Shown piece after piece: positions 35,324 through 46,625 of a DNA stretch of 54,062 nucleotides. Under the pieces are notes generated by a model. It saw only the letters and a program-made list of their open reading frames with translations. It was not told the DNA's origin and did no database searches. The stretch is from positions 1 through 54,062 of the forward strand of contig SCPZ01000083.1 of NCBI GenBank assembly GCA_004299305.1, read 5' to 3'. A program made the position numbers and the translations under genes. The stretch comes from Methylobacter sp. (GTDB taxonomy: Bacteria > Pseudomonadota > Gammaproteobacteria > Methylococcales > Methylomonadaceae). Numbering within the stretch: position 1 is the first letter of the stretch; each line of letters begins with the position of its first letter.

Positions 35324-35635
35324 ATGTATGCGGTAATTCAAACAGGTGGTAAACAGTACCGTGTAGAAGAAGGTACTTACTTAAAAATAGAAAAACTGGA
35401 GCTAGGCGAAGGCGACAGCATTGAGTTCGATAAAGTACTGATGATTCAGTCAGACGATGCTGTTAAGGTCGGTATGCCTTTTATCGAAGGCGGCAAAGTT
35501 ACAGCGACTGTCCTGTCTCAAGGTAGACACAAGAAAGTCAAAATTATTAAATTCAGAAGACGTAAGCACCATATGAAACAAATGGGGCATCGTCAGTACT
35601 ATACGGAAATCCAGATTACTGGTATTTCTGCTTAA
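35324..35635 (+). CDS. rplU: 50S ribosomal protein L21
   Basis: 103 residues, standard. [20 protein letters not shown] at the start, [17 protein letters not shown] and [20 protein letters not shown] are diagnostic. L21 binds 23S rRNA. GGAG lies 9 nt before the ATG at 35324, which fixes the start; an in-frame TTG 18 bases earlier is not needed. Followed by rpmA after 17 bases. Confidence 0.98.
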   Translation: MYAVIQTGGKQYRVEEGTYLKIEKLELGEGDSIEFDKVLMIQSDDAVKVGMPFIEGGKVTATVLSQGRHKKVKIIKFRRRKHHMKQMGHRQYYTEIQITGISA

Positions 35636-35652
35636 GATATTAGGAGTTACAG

Positions 35653-35910
35653 ATGGCTCATAAGAAGGCTGGTGGTAGTACCCGCAACGGACGCGACTCT
35701 AATGCGAAAAGATTAGGTGTTAAGCGTTACGGCGGAGAGAGTGTGACGGCGGGGAATATTATCGTTCGTCAGCGAGGAACTCAGTTTCACGCGGGTGATA
35801 ATGTAGGCTGCGGAAAAGATCATACTTTGTTTGCAACGGCTGATGGCAAAGTGGTTTTTCAGGTTAAAGGTCCTCATAGCCGCAAATTTATCAGTATTGT
35901 TGCTGCATAA
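35653..35910 (+). CDS. rpmA: 50S ribosomal protein L27
   Basis: 85 residues, standard. [20 protein letters not shown] is the N-terminus that reaches the peptidyl-transferase centre; [21 protein letters not shown] follows as the conserved core region. There is no N-terminal extension of the kind cleaved in Firmicutes. AGGAG before ATG. A strong terminator follows 70 bases after the stop. Confidence 0.98.
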   Translation: MAHKKAGGSTRNGRDSNAKRLGVKRYGGESVTAGNIIVRQRGTQFHAGDNVGCGKDHTLFATADGKVVFQVKGPHSRKFISIVAA

Positions 35911-35980
35911 GACATACGGCTGTATCGCGCTATAGCATGGCGAGACAGTTAGGTCGGGTTTTCGTAATCCGGCAACTTTA

Positions 35981-36013
35981 AAAAAGCTCCGCCGTTATGG
36001 CGGGGCTTTTTTT
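35981..36013 (+). terminator. Rho-independent terminator after rpmA
   Basis: AAAAGCTCCGCC and GGCGGGGCTTTT form a GC-rich stem (one G-T wobble) around the loop GTTAT, followed by a run of seven or more T. It ends the rplU-rpmA transcript before obgE. Confidence 0.9.
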
Positions 36014-36051
36014 GTTTTTATCGGTTGAGTTTGAAGTTTGGCGGCATGTGA

Positions 36052-38197
<2,146 letters not shown>

Positions 38198-38210
38198 GTG
38201 GCTTGATAAG

Positions 38211-38254
38211 CAATAAAAAAGGCCGTAACTCAATGAGTCCGGCCTTTTTTATTG
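38211..38254. terminator. Bidirectional terminator between proB and rpsT
   Basis: CAATAAAAAAGGCCG (38211-38225) and CGGCCTTTTTTATTG (38240-38254) form a 15-bp perfect stem with a 14-nt loop. T-runs exist on both strands, so it can end both the rightward proB and the leftward rpsT transcripts. Confidence 0.92.
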
Positions 38255-38270
38255 AGTAAGATTAAAGCAA

Positions 38271-38534
38271 TTAAGCGATAGCCTTTACTTTTGCATTTAG
38301 TCTGCTTTTACCGCGTGCAGCTTTATTCTTGTGAATAATGCCTTTAGTAACTGCAGAATCGATAATCGGAACAGCAGTATTGTAGGCGGCTTGCGCTTTT
38401 TCTTTGTCGCCAAGCTTGACTGCGGCAATGATTTTTTTGATGAAGGTGCGTAAGTTGCTACGTTGTCCAGCGTTGCGAATACGGCTTTTTTCCGCTTGTC
38501 GCGCACGCTTTTTAGCTTGTGCTGTATTAGCCAT
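38271..38534 (-). CDS. rpsT: 30S ribosomal protein S20
   Basis: 87 residues, standard. [39 protein letters not shown] and [20 protein letters not shown] are diagnostic. S20 binds 16S rRNA early in 30S assembly. The ATG at 38532-38534 starts the conserved protein; the open frame extends further upstream but without S20 similarity. It is divergent from the murJ remnant, a frequent gammaproteobacterial neighbourhood (rpsT next to murJ). Confidence 0.97.
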   Translation of the reverse strand: MANTAQAKKRARQAEKSRIRNAGQRSNLRTFIKKIIAAVKLGDKEKAQAAYNTAVPIIDSAVTKGIIHKNKAARGKSRLNAKVKAIA

Positions 38535-38632
38535 AGTGTCTCGATTCTTGGTAGTAAATGAATTAAACCATGTATTATCTTGATAAATGATATTTTTGTC
38601 AAACCTTTTAACACGGTGCAACAGGAGTGGCG

Positions 38633-38962
38633 TTGAGTCGATGGCTTTTTAACTCGATCGTAGTTGTTGGTAGCATGACCTTGATTTCAGGTGTTCTCAG
38701 GTTTATCCGGGATATGCTGATTGCTTATATCTTAGGCGTAGATTCGCTAAACGATGCGTTTTTTGCGTCGTTTATTTGCGAAGGGCGCTTTTGTTCCGGT
38801 GTTGTCCGATTATAAAGGGCGTCGCAGCAAGGTTGCGTTAAAACGGTTTATCAATAAAATAACTCTGTCCGTGTTTTTATGGTCGCTCATGTTGATCGGC
38901 CTAGTGGCGGTACCTGCGCCCAGGGATGGGGTAATGCGGTTAAAAAATAGTGAGAATTTGTG
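38633..38962 (+). pseudogene. murJ: Decayed murJ (lipid II flippase) remnant
   Basis: TTG start at 38633 with CAGGAG 5 nt upstream. The first 40 or so codons are MurJ-like (SIVVVGSMTLISGVLRFIRD, VDSLNDAFFAS). The frame then breaks. The following MurJ segment FLRRLFAKGAFVPVLSDYKG continues in another frame from about 38766, consistent with loss of roughly 20-25 bases (the VAF-K-IPN part) and an in-frame loss of SQAF. Similarity ends near VAVPAP, so more than 80 percent of a normal roughly 510-residue MurJ is missing. MurJ is essential in most bacteria, so a full copy or another flippase should be elsewhere. Confidence 0.85.
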
Positions 38963-39460
38963 ATTATTGGCCAACGGTTTTGCGAAACTTGTTAGCTGGG
39001 TGTTGTTATGGGTTATACAAATTAAAAAAAGTCCCAGAACATGGGCTGTTCTGGGGCTAAAAGCCGCCTATTTGGTTGGCATGGATTCCATTTTTTGTAG
39101 CGTCCTGTGGTGGCGACGGGGCTATTGTCGCAGAAAACAACCATAAAAAAAGTCGGTTAAAGCTTAAAATAATGTAAGCTTAAGACTACGTAAAAGCGGC
39201 GGCGTGAATTGCTTTGTACTGGGCGAATAAATTGCATTGTCTATTAATAGCTTATCGCACATTGTGCGCGCATGTAGGGTATCAAAAGTAGGTGTTTTAA
39301 GTAATGTAGTAGAAAATCCGAGAAGTAATATTTGTCTATGCAGGCACTGTCTATAATCCTATAGAAAGCACATTTCTATGATCTACACTGAATACAAACA
39401 CTGCAAAATCTTGCTTGTCATAGTAGAATGCCGAAAATCTCTAATATAAATCATGTCACC
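38963..39460. other. 500-base non-coding stretch between murJ remnant and hisB
   Basis: No gene is seen. It probably holds the deleted end of murJ, a strong leftward terminator (39024-39056) and further pairing potential: AAGCTTA/TAAGCTT near 39160-39181 and GCGAC/GTCGC near 39113-39130. A TATAAT at 39352-39357 may be the hisB -10, with TTGTCT only 14 nt upstream. A leftward small RNA ending at 39024 is possible. Confidence 0.5.
39024..39056 (-). terminator. Strong leftward terminator with no leftward gene
   Basis: Read on the minus strand, CCCAGAAC and GTTCTGGG (39055-39048 and 39040-39033) form an 8-bp stem, extendable to 11 with one wobble, followed by AC and seven T. No leftward gene lies within the 4 kb to the right, so the transcript it ends is unknown. 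Confidence 0.75.
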
Positions 39461-40054
39461 ATGGATCAACGTACTGCGGAAGTAGAGCGAAATACGCTTG
39501 AAACTCAAATTAGAATCAAAATTAACCTGGATGGGTCGGGTAAATCCTCGTTTTCAACCGGCGTACCTTTTCTTGAGCACATGCTCGATCAGATTGCCAG
39601 GCATGGCTTAATTGACATGGATGTTGTAGCCAAAGGCGATTTGGATATCGATGATCACCACACCGTGGAAGATATCGGTATTACTCTAGGCCAAGCATTT
39701 GCCAAGGCCATGGCGGATAAAAAAGGCATTTACCGTTACGGCCATGCCTATGTGCCTTTGGATGAAGCATTATCGCGTGTCGTGATTGATTTTTCAGGAC
39801 GCCCCGGTTTGTTTTATGAGGTTAAATATCCAAAAGCCATGATTGGCAGTTTTGATGTTGATTTGTTCCGCGAGTTTTTTCAGGGCTTTGTCAATCATGC
39901 CGGTGTGACCTTGCATATCGATAGCTTGAAAGGCGTAAATGCCCATCACGTCGCCGAAACCATTTTTAAAGCCATGGGCCGAGCCATTCGTATGGCGATT
40001 ACCGCCGACCCGCGTATGGCTGGTATGATGCCATCAACCAAGGGTAGCCTTTAG
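39461..40054 (+). CDS. hisB: Imidazoleglycerol-phosphate dehydratase
   Basis: 197 residues from the ATG at 39461. This is the usual length for monofunctional HisB, and the start fits the family opening [16 protein letters not shown]. The reading frame extends 11 codons further to an ATG at 39428; neither has a clear ribosome site. The two metal-binding repeats [13 protein letters not shown] and [18 protein letters not shown] are intact. Step six of histidine synthesis. First of six his genes in order B-H-A-F-I-E. Confidence 0.96.
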   Translation: MDQRTAEVERNTLETQIRIKINLDGSGKSSFSTGVPFLEHMLDQIARHGLIDMDVVAKGDLDIDDHHTVEDIGITLGQAFAKAMADKKGIYRYGHAYVPLDEALSRVVIDFSGRPGLFYEVKYPKAMIGSFDVDLFREFFQGFVNHAGVTLHIDSLKGVNAHHVAETIFKAMGRAIRMAITADPRMAGMMPSTKGSL

Positions 40055-40082
40055 CCTTGTACCTTTAACCTTGCACCTTTAG
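40055..40082. repeat. Heptamer repeat, four CCTTNNA-type units
   Basis: CCTTGTA, CCTTTAA, CCTTGCA and CCTTTAG follow in exact 7-nt phase directly after the hisB stop. They are the reverse-strand form of the AAGG heptamers at 8966 and 22069, more degenerate here. Confidence 0.65.
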
Positions 40083-40094
40083 TCTGTATTTCTT

Positions 40095-40739
40095 ATGTCT
40101 TCTGTCGCTGTAATTGATTACGGAATGGGCAATCTACATTCAATCGTAAAGGCCCTGCAACATGCAGCGCCTGAAGTGGATGTCGTTTGTGTTTCCGATG
40201 CCGATACAATCCTTGGTGCTGACCGGGTGGTTTTTCCCGGCGTCGGTGCGATACGGGATTGTATGTGGGCGCTCAACCAATCAGGTTTATCTGGGGTGAT
40301 CCAACAGGTTGCCAAAAGCAAGCCTTTGCTGGGAATTTGCCTAGGTATGCAGGCCTTATTGACCAACAGTGAAGAAAACAACGGCATCCAGTGCCTGGAC
40401 GTTTTTGCCGGACATGTCGTGCATTTTCCCGAAGCGTTAACAGGCAGCGACGGAAACTCACTCAAAATTCCGCACATGGGCTGGAATCAGGTTCATCAGC
40501 TGCAACAACATCCGCTATGGAACAATATTCCCCAAGACAGTCGCTTTTATTTTGTCCACAGTTATTATGCGCAGCCGGATGATGCGGCGGTAATAGCGGC
40601 GACTGCGCAATACCCGGACGCATTTACCTGTGCATTAGCTCAAGATAATATTTTTGCCGTACAATTTCACCCTGAAAAAAGCCAGGCAGTCGGTTTACAG
40701 TTGCTGAAGAATTTTTTGTATTGGGATGGACAAGTTTAG
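40095..40739 (+). CDS. hisH: Imidazole glycerol phosphate synthase, glutaminase subunit
   Basis: 214 residues. Class I glutamine amidotransferase: the nucleophile lies in PLLGICLGMQALL (Cys82), with the catalytic His/Glu in FAVQFHPEKSQ. IDYGMGNLHSIVKAL opens the protein. It supplies ammonia to HisF. The next gene is hisA, as is common. Confidence 0.97.
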   Translation: MSSVAVIDYGMGNLHSIVKALQHAAPEVDVVCVSDADTILGADRVVFPGVGAIRDCMWALNQSGLSGVIQQVAKSKPLLGICLGMQALLTNSEENNGIQCLDVFAGHVVHFPEALTGSDGNSLKIPHMGWNQVHQLQQHPLWNNIPQDSRFYFVHSYYAQPDDAAVIAATAQYPDAFTCALAQDNIFAVQFHPEKSQAVGLQLLKNFLYWDGQV

Positions 40740-40780
40740 TTACTATTGACTGATTACAAGCCGCTGAGGATTTTAGTGTT

Positions 40781-41515
40781 ATGTTATTGATACCTGCAAT
40801 CGATTTAAAAGAAGGAAAATGTGTCCGTTTGCGTCAGGGACGAATGGATGACAATACGATTTTTTCCGATGACCCGGTAGCTGTAGCGGGCAAGTGGATT
40901 GCCGCCGGCGCTAGGAGAATTCATTTGGTTGACCTGGATGGCGCGTTTGCCGGAAAGCCAAGAAATGCCGACGTGATTCATGCCATTGTGGAAGCCTATC
41001 CCGATATACCGGTACAAATAGGGGGCGGTATTCGCGATGAAGATACCATTCAGGCTTATCTGAATGCCGGTGTAGAGTACGTTATTATCGGTACCAAGGC
41101 AGTTAATGAACCGCATTTTGTCAGGGATATGGCGCTGGAATATCCTCGTCACATCATCGTTGGCTTGGATGCAAAAGACGGCAAAGTGGCTATTGACGGC
41201 TGGTCCAAGCTGTCCAAACATGATGTGATCGATATGGCCCAGCATTTTGAGGAATACGGCGTCGAGGCCATTATTTACACCGATATTTCCAGGGATGGCA
41301 TGATGGCCGGCGTCAATGTTGAAGCCACTGCGAAACTAGCGCGCGCGATTCGGATTCCGGTTATTGCCTCCGGTGGCATTACCAATATGGATGACATCAG
41401 GGCTTTGGGCGCAGTCACAGGTGATGGCATTATGGGCGCCATCACCGGACGGGCGATTTATGAAGGCACGCTGGATTTTGAAGCAGCCGAAAAATTAGCG
41501 GAATCATTTCAATAA
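40781..41515 (+). CDS. hisA: ProFAR isomerase
   Basis: 244 residues, a complete TIM barrel. [19 protein letters not shown] with the catalytic Asp in [40 protein letters not shown] and [14 protein letters not shown] are the phosphate-binding and catalytic segments. Fourth step of histidine synthesis. Two bases separate its stop from hisF. Confidence 0.97.
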   Translation: MLLIPAIDLKEGKCVRLRQGRMDDNTIFSDDPVAVAGKWIAAGARRIHLVDLDGAFAGKPRNADVIHAIVEAYPDIPVQIGGGIRDEDTIQAYLNAGVEYVIIGTKAVNEPHFVRDMALEYPRHIIVGLDAKDGKVAIDGWSKLSKHDVIDMAQHFEEYGVEAIIYTDISRDGMMAGVNVEATAKLARAIRIPVIASGGITNMDDIRALGAVTGDGIMGAITGRAIYEGTLDFEAAEKLAESFQ

Positions 41516-41517
41516 CC

Positions 41518-42291
41518 ATGAGCTTAGCCAAACGCATTATCCCATGCCTGGATGTCGATAATGGCCGCGTCGTTAAAGGCGTAAAATTTGTCGATATTCG
41601 TGATGCCGGCGACCCTGTAGAAATTGCCAGGCGTTATGACCGTGAAGGCGCAGATGAAATCACTTTCCTGGATATTACCGCCACGCATGATAATCGGGAC
41701 ACTATTGTCCATGTTGTCGAACAGGTGGCCAGCGAAGTTTTTATTCCGTTGACGGTCGGCGGCGGTATCAGGACATTGGAAGATATTCGCCGTATGTTGA
41801 ATGCGGGCGCCGACAAGGTGGGCATTAACAGTGCTGCAGTCTTTAACCCGGATTTTGTTCGTGAGGCGGCGGAGCGTTTCGGTTCGCAATGCATAGTCGT
41901 CGCGATAGACGCAAAAAAAGTCAGTCAGCCCGGAGAAGAAAACCGCTGGGAGATTTTCACCCACGGTGGACGCAAGCCGACAGGCATTGATGCAATCGCA
42001 TGGGCAAAAAAAATGGTCGACTACGGCGCCGGGGAAATCCTGTTAACCAGCATGGACAGAGACGGCACCCGCGAAGGTTTCGATTTGCCGTTAACCCGAG
42101 CTGTTAGCGAGGCGGTAACAGTGCCGGTGATTGCATCCGGCGGCGTCGGCAATCTCGATCATCTGGCTGACGGCATTATCGAAGGCAAGGCGGATGCGGT
42201 ATTGGCCGCCAGTATCTTTCATTTTGCCGAATATACTATTGAACAGGCCAAACAACGCATGGCCTCGCGCGGCGTAGAGGTGCGCCTGTGA
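41518..42291 (+). CDS. hisF: Imidazole glycerol phosphate synthase, cyclase subunit
   Basis: 257 residues, TIM barrel related to His[21 protein letters not shown] (Asp11), [40 protein letters not shown] and [18 protein letters not shown] are the family segments. It partners HisH to make IGP and AICAR. Its stop overlaps the GTG start of hisI (GTGA). Confidence 0.98.
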   Translation: MSLAKRIIPCLDVDNGRVVKGVKFVDIRDAGDPVEIARRYDREGADEITFLDITATHDNRDTIVHVVEQVASEVFIPLTVGGGIRTLEDIRRMLNAGADKVGINSAAVFNPDFVREAAERFGSQCIVVAIDAKKVSQPGEENRWEIFTHGGRKPTGIDAIAWAKKMVDYGAGEILLTSMDRDGTREGFDLPLTRAVSEAVTVPVIASGGVGNLDHLADGIIEGKADAVLAASIFHFAEYTIEQAKQRMASRGVEVRL

Positions 42292-42680
42292 GCGCATCCT
42301 GGCTGAACGAGATACGCTGGACCGAAGACGGCTTGGTGCCGGTTATCGCCCAGCAGGCGGAAACAGGAACGGTGTTGATGTTCGCCTGGATGAATCGCGA
42401 GTCATTGGCTTTAACCGTCGCCGAAGGTTATGCGGTTTACTGGTCGAGATCGCGCGGAAGATTATGGCGCAAAGGCGAGGAATCAGGACACAGACAAAAA
42501 GTGATCGGCCTGTTTCTCGATTGCGATGACGATGTTATTTTGCTTAAAATCGAACAGGAAGGCGGAATTGCCTGTCATACCGGTCGTGAAAGCTGTTTTT
42601 ACCGCAGCCTGGTCGACGGACAATGGCAAACTGTCGAGCCGGTTTTGAAAGATCCTGCAACTATCTATAAAAAATCATGA
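42288..42680 (+). CDS. hisI: Phosphoribosyl-AMP cyclohydrolase
   Basis: 130 residues, a stand-alone His[21 protein letters not shown] and [20 protein letters not shown] hold substrate residues. The metal-binding cysteines lie in [21 protein letters not shown], read up to position about 90, and in [15 protein letters not shown] start overlapping hisF. In enteric bacteria hisI and hisE are fused; here they are separate adjacent genes joined by ATGA. Confidence 0.96.
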   Translation: MSASWLNEIRWTEDGLVPVIAQQAETGTVLMFAWMNRESLALTVAEGYAVYWSRSRGRLWRKGEESGHRQKVIGLFLDCDDDVILLKIEQEGGIACHTGRESCFYRSLVDGQWQTVEPVLKDPATIYKKS

Positions 42681-42994
42681 GCGACGTATTACAACAGCTG
42701 GCGCAAATTCTCGAACAGCGTAAACTGGAAACTGCCGATAAATCTTATGTAGCCAGTCTGTATGCCAAAGGTTTGGATAGCATACTGAAAAAAATCGGCG
42801 AAGAAGCGACCGAAACAGTCATCGCCGCCAAAGACGGCGATAAAAAACAGATTATTTATGAAACTGCCGATTTGTGGTTTCATTGCATGGTGTTGCTGGC
42901 CGATCAGGGTCTGGGCCCGGATGATGTATTGCAGGAACTGCAACGTCGTTTTGGCTTGTCCGGCCTGGAAGAAAAGGCGCAACGTAACAAGTAG
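42677..42994 (+). CDS. hisE: Phosphoribosyl-ATP pyrophosphatase
   Basis: 105 residues. An all-helical MazG-like pyrophosphatase: [38 protein letters not shown] and [19 protein letters not shown] give the metal-binding Glu/Asp pattern. Second step of the pathway. Its ATG overlaps the hisI stop. tatA follows 38 bases later, the common his-tat arrangement in this group. Confidence 0.96.
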   Translation: MSDVLQQLAQILEQRKLETADKSYVASLYAKGLDSILKKIGEEATETVIAAKDGDKKQIIYETADLWFHCMVLLADQGLGPDDVLQELQRRFGLSGLEEKAQRNK

Positions 42995-43032
42995 AAAAGC
43001 CTTGCACGGCAAGGTTTTTATTGGAGTTAGAA

Positions 43033-43245
43033 ATGGGTCTTAGCGTTACTCACTTATTAGTTGTATTAGCCATCGTCGTTGTCGTGTTCGGCACCAAGCG
43101 CCTGCGCAATATAGGCGCTGATCTGGGCGGGGCCATCAAAGGCTTTCGCACAGCCATGCAAGAAGGTGAAGACAAAGGCAAGCCTGCCGCAGATAAGAAC
43201 GAGGCCATTGAAGGTGAAGTCAGTTCTAAAGCCGATAAAGATTAA
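43033..43245 (+). CDS. tatA: Twin-arginine translocase subunit TatA
   Basis: 70 residues. One N-terminal membrane helix ([20 protein letters not shown]) followed by the amphipathic helix [18 protein letters not shown] and an acidic/Lys-rich tail. The FGTKRLRN hinge is typical of TatA. It oligomerises to form the export passage for folded proteins. The ATG at 43033 has GGAG 7 nt upstream; a TTG 12 bases earlier is not used. Confidence 0.95.
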   Translation: MGLSVTHLLVVLAIVVVVFGTKRLRNIGADLGGAIKGFRTAMQEGEDKGKPAADKNEAIEGEVSSKADKD

Positions 43246-43251
43246 CACGTC

Positions 43252-43602
43252 ATGTTTGATGTAGGGTTTTCTGAGCTTTGCCTGATCGGCCTAGTCAGCT
43301 TATTGGTGATCGGTCCCGAAAGATTGCCCAAAGTAGCCAGGATTGCCGGATACTGGCTGGGCAAGACGCGCAGCATGGTGGCTTCGGTCAAGGAAGAAAT
43401 CAAACTGGAGCTGCAAGCCGAAGAAATGCGTCAGATATTTAAAGAGCAGTCAGCCTTGCACGACGATGTTCAGCAAATGCTCGATGAAACGTCCAGCACA
43501 ATTAAATCCACATTTGACCCGATGCCGATAGCCGCAAAGACGCAAAACGACGATATGGAGCCATTGTCGAGAGATACTACCGACCGGCATGAACCAAAAT
43601 AA
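43252..43602 (+). CDS. tatB: Twin-arginine translocase subunit TatB
   Basis: 116 residues. [20 protein letters not shown] with [20 protein letters not shown] shows the TatB pattern (Glu in the helix and GPERLP hinge), followed by a longer amphipathic and charged tail. TatB binds TatC to recognise twin-arginine signals. Six bases after tatA; overlaps tatC by 14 bases. Confidence 0.95.
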   Translation: MFDVGFSELCLIGLVSLLVIGPERLPKVARIAGYWLGKTRSMVASVKEEIKLELQAEEMRQIFKEQSALHDDVQQMLDETSSTIKSTFDPMPIAAKTQNDDMEPLSRDTTDRHEPK

Positions 43603-44401
43603 TTATAACGATGGGGGAGAGCAACCCTTTATCAGTCATCTGGTTGAATTGCGCAACCGTCTGTTGCGAGCGGTTTTATGCGTATTAATCGTATTTTTGG
43701 GGCTGGCTTCATTCGCCAATGAAATCTACAGCCTGTTAGCAGGTCCGCTGCTACAGCACATGCCGAAAAATAGCACCATGATCGCTATTGATGTGGCTTC
43801 CCCGTTTTTCACGCCATTTAAATTGGCCCTGGTAGTTTCGGTCTTTATTTCAGTCCCCTTTATTCTTTACCAGTTCTGGGCATTTGTAGCACCCGGTTTA
43901 TACAAGCGGGAGCGGCGCATGATTTTGCCGTTGCTGATTGCCAGCACCCTGCTGTTTTATATGGGCGTAGCTTTTGCCTACTTCGTGGTTTTTCCACTGG
44001 TTTTTGGTTTCTTGACTGCCGCCGCACCTGAGGGCGTAGCGGTAATGACCGATATTGCCAAATATCTGGATTTTGTTTTAGCCCTGTTTTTTGCGTTCGG
44101 CGTTTGTTTTGAGGTGCCGATATTTACCATTCTCTTGGTCTGGACCGGCTTGGTATCCACAGAAAATCTCGCAGATAAACGTCCTTATGTGATCGTTGGC
44201 GCGTTTATCGTAGGGGCCGTTTTAACCCCCCCCGATGCTATTTCGCAAACCTTGTTGGCTGTGCCGATGTGGATGCTGTTTGAGTTGGGCTTGTTATGCT
44301 CCCGGCTTTTCGCGCCCAAGCCTGACAGCGATTATCAAATGCCCGATGACGCCGAAATGGAAGCCCGGCTGGATAAGATTGAACGGCAAGAAGATGAGTA
44401 G
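43589..44401 (+). CDS. tatC: Twin-arginine translocase subunit TatC
   Basis: 270 residues with six membrane helices. [20 protein letters not shown] at the N-terminus (signal-binding region), [19 protein letters not shown] and a late [17 protein letters not shown] segment are diagnostic. TatC is the receptor for twin-arginine signal peptides. Last gene of the his-tat run. Confidence 0.97.
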   Translation: MNQNNYNDGGEQPFISHLVELRNRLLRAVLCVLIVFLGLASFANEIYSLLAGPLLQHMPKNSTMIAIDVASPFFTPFKLALVVSVFISVPFILYQFWAFVAPGLYKRERRMILPLLIASTLLFYMGVAFAYFVVFPLVFGFLTAAAPEGVAVMTDIAKYLDFVLALFFAFGVCFEVPIFTILLVWTGLVSTENLADKRPYVIVGAFIVGAVLTPPDAISQTLLAVPMWMLFELGLLCSRLFAPKPDSDYQMPDDAEMEARLDKIERQEDE

Positions 44402-44511
44402 TTCTGATAATGATTTCATAGCCCCATCTTAAGGTAAGCCGCAAAAAAATAAACTATTTCATCATACATCTTTGGTTTTTCAGGTTTTATTGCGAGCTAC
44501 CCAAACATCAC

Positions 44512-44772
44512 TTATGCAGGTGAATAATGCTCCAGCTTCAGGCCGCTAATAGGCGTAAAATGCTTAACATTAGTGCGGAGCAATTCATGATTCTTCAGCG
44601 CCGTTGCAGTAATGAGCGCCTCACCCATTTCGATGCTATGACTTAATGCGTATTGTCTGACCATTTGCCGCGCATGATAAGAAATAGAGTGGTCGATTTC
44701 ATGAATAGTAAATTGCAACGCCATGAGCATTTTTTCAAAAATGAAATAATTATAAGGGTTATTTAAAATCAA
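44512..44772 (-). pseudogene. Truncated PIN-domain (VapC-type) toxin
   Basis: The C-terminal half of a VapC ribonuclease is recognisable: HEIDHSISYHARQMVRQYAL, then EALITATALKNHELLRTNVK and HFTPISGLKLE, matching the usual DALIAATAL ... LLTRNVKHFxPIxGL pattern. The N-terminal half, with the first catalytic Asp (LLDTNVLI-type), is missing; the frame opens with an unrelated AT-rich stretch. The internal catalytic Asp (DALIAAT) reads Glu here. No VapB antitoxin gene is adjacent. Almost certainly dead. Confidence 0.75.
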
Positions 44773-44811
44773 GCGCTTGCAGAGCTTGCCAAGTTTTAAC
44801 CTACTACAATT

Positions 44812-45432
44812 TTACTGCACCCTATATGAATTGTTAAAGGCGACTTGTCGCCAAAATACCGCCACATCCTCAAACATCGGAATCGATTTTGTGATTAGCC
44901 CAGTGCCAACGCTTGGATCGTATCTTTCAACATAAGATCGAGTCGCGTGATACGCTAACTTTTGTGCAGAGTCGTCAGTGCTAAGCAGACAGTCGATAAA
45001 ATATTCAATAATTAACAAGTCAGTGCTTTTAATCAAGCGAACCGTTGTCCATTTGATTTTTTTATAATCAGACTGGTAATGGGCGAGTTGATTTCTATGC
45101 TTATGTAACGCATTACTAACGTCTTTTCCTTCCTGCATATCCACCATGACTTGCGCAATTTCATGCACTAGATTAAAAATGAACTGTTCTTTGGGCGTTT
45201 GCTGATGAACCTCAGTTACCTTAGTCTCTAATTGTCTTTTCACGCAGTCAAACAAGTACCAACAATAATGCCGCCTGAGAGTTTCATTCTTGCAAAGGCT
45301 TTTAATACTGCTCAATTTGGTAATCACGTAATAACGTTCTTCACCCGACTTAAGCTTATCTAAAGCCTCTTCCAATTTTTTGATTTTAGCGATGTCGGCT
45401 TTTTTTATTTCAAAGATCTGCATAAGCTTCAT
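44812..45432 (-). CDS. Hypothetical protein, 206 residues
   Basis: Not recognised. Soluble and largely helical, Lys-rich at the N-terminus (EIKKADIAKIKKLEEALDKL), with RRHYCWYLFDCVKRQLE and VHEIAQVMVDMQEGKDVSNA in the middle and no signal peptide or membrane helix. More AT-rich than the his-tat genes, which suggests acquired DNA. No Shine-Dalgarno is evident before either Met near the start. It lies 39 bases upstream of the vapC fragment on the same strand. Possibly a leftover of the same island. Confidence 0.5.
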   Translation of the reverse strand: MKLMQIFEIKKADIAKIKKLEEALDKLKSGEERYYVITKLSSIKSLCKNETLRRHYCWYLFDCVKRQLETKVTEVHQQTPKEQFIFNLVHEIAQVMVDMQEGKDVSNALHKHRNQLAHYQSDYKKIKWTTVRLIKSTDLLIIEYFIDCLLSTDDSAQKLAYHATRSYVERYDPSVGTGLITKSIPMFEDVAVFWRQVAFNNSYRVQ

Positions 45433-45890
45433 TATCGGCAGTGGAGTCCCATTCTCTCGCTACGGAGACTGTTTGAAAAGCGATTTGAAAAATGGCGTTC
45501 AATATTTATCGTCAATCAGTATTGAATTTTTCAGTCAAAATATCTTCATGCCTATAATATCAATATGACAGCAGCTATATAAATGCGGTAACTGGTATCA
45601 GGACAGGGTAAACGCATTTGACTTTTAAAATTATATTATAATCAATCGGTTATAGTAAAAAGCGAATTTATATTGGCTTTTTTATTGGTGTATCTATCTG
45701 ATTTTAAAAGCTTAAAATTTATATGCGCTCACCCTGTATGGGGGGATGGTTTTTGAATCCAAGGAGAAGGTAGTGTTATCATTCAAATAATTATTTTGAG
45801 AAGTTTTTTTTAGGGTGGGAATAAGCATATTTTTTACAAGGAGTTTTTTCTTTTATCGGACGCCGTTTACAGGCCAACCGGATTTATACG
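45433..45890. other. AT-rich 460-base region without a gene
   Basis: Nothing coding is supported. It separates a leftward orphan from the rightward ketosynthase-like operon, so it should contain divergent promoters. AAGGAG near 45838 is not followed by a start codon in the ketosynthase frame. Confidence 0.4.
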
Positions 45891-46625
45891 ATGGCAGTGG
45901 TAGTTGATTTTGTAGTGCGGGAATGGAATGTTTGGGGGCAGGGAATGGACTGTCATGAAAATGAGCGGGAGTGGTCTGAACACCAAACCTGCATCCAAGC
46001 AAAAAAAGCATTGATACCGGTTAGGGTATCCAAGGCAGTTCAGCGTAGATTAAGCTCATTAGCCAGAGCGGTTTTTAATGCTGCAGGAGCTTGTATTGAC
46101 AGCAATAATACAGTGCCTATTGTTTTCAGTTCCGCCCATGGCGAAGTGAATAAATCATTAGAGATGCTTAAAAACATGCAGAAAGGTGAGGAAGTTTCGC
46201 CGACAGTCTTTAGTTTGTCCGTTCATAACGCCATCTCGGGATTATTTTCCATCGCCTATGACTACCATCAGGAGATTACTGTGATTGCTCCAGGCCAGGA
46301 GGGTATTGCGCCGGCATTTATTGAAGCAGTGGGGCTTTTGCAGGAACACCATACTGAAGTGTTGATAGTTTTTTATGATGAACCGTTATCTGATTTTTAT
46401 CCGTCGCTACCGTTTTCTGTTAATGCGCCTGCTATTTGTGCGCTGGCGTTAAGAATTTCCTTAAGCGGTAGTGGTTTATCATTGCGATTTTGCAGATCGC
46501 CTGAGCATCGTGATGATGGTGAACATGCCTTGCAGATATTCTCTTTTTTGAAGTTTCTTGTTGCCGAAGATAAATCGTTGGTGCTGGGTAATCATAGGCA
46601 TAGTTGGGAATGGCACAAAAAATAG
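45891..46625 (+). CDS. Beta-ketoacyl synthase-like protein (chain-length-factor type)
   Basis: 244 residues. Matches the short ketoacyl-synthase-like family (Ketoacyl-synt_2) seen in aryl-polyene and related fatty-acid-like clusters: REWNVWGQGMDCHENEREW, VSKAVQRRLSSLARAVFNAA, VPIVFSSAHGEVNKSLEML, VFSLSVHNAISGLFSIAYD. The Cys nucleophile of true ketosynthases is replaced by Ser in the SVHNAISG segment, consistent with a non-catalytic partner. GGA 9 nt before ATG. Its 3' end overlaps the acyltransferase gene. Confidence 0.8.
   Translation: MAVVVDFVVREWNVWGQGMDCHENEREWSEHQTCIQAKKALIPVRVSKAVQRRLSSLARAVFNAAGACIDSNNTVPIVFSSAHGEVNKSLEMLKNMQKGEEVSPTVFSLSVHNAISGLFSIAYDYHQEITVIAPGQEGIAPAFIEAVGLLQEHHTEVLIVFYDEPLSDFYPSLPFSVNAPAICALALRISLSGSGLSLRFCRSPEHRDDGEHALQIFSFLKFLVAEDKSLVLGNHRHSWEWHKK

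Noticed and set aside
39428-39460. Histidine attenuator or leader peptide upstream of hisB
   Set aside because: No run of His codons and no leader-terminator arrangement in the rightward direction.
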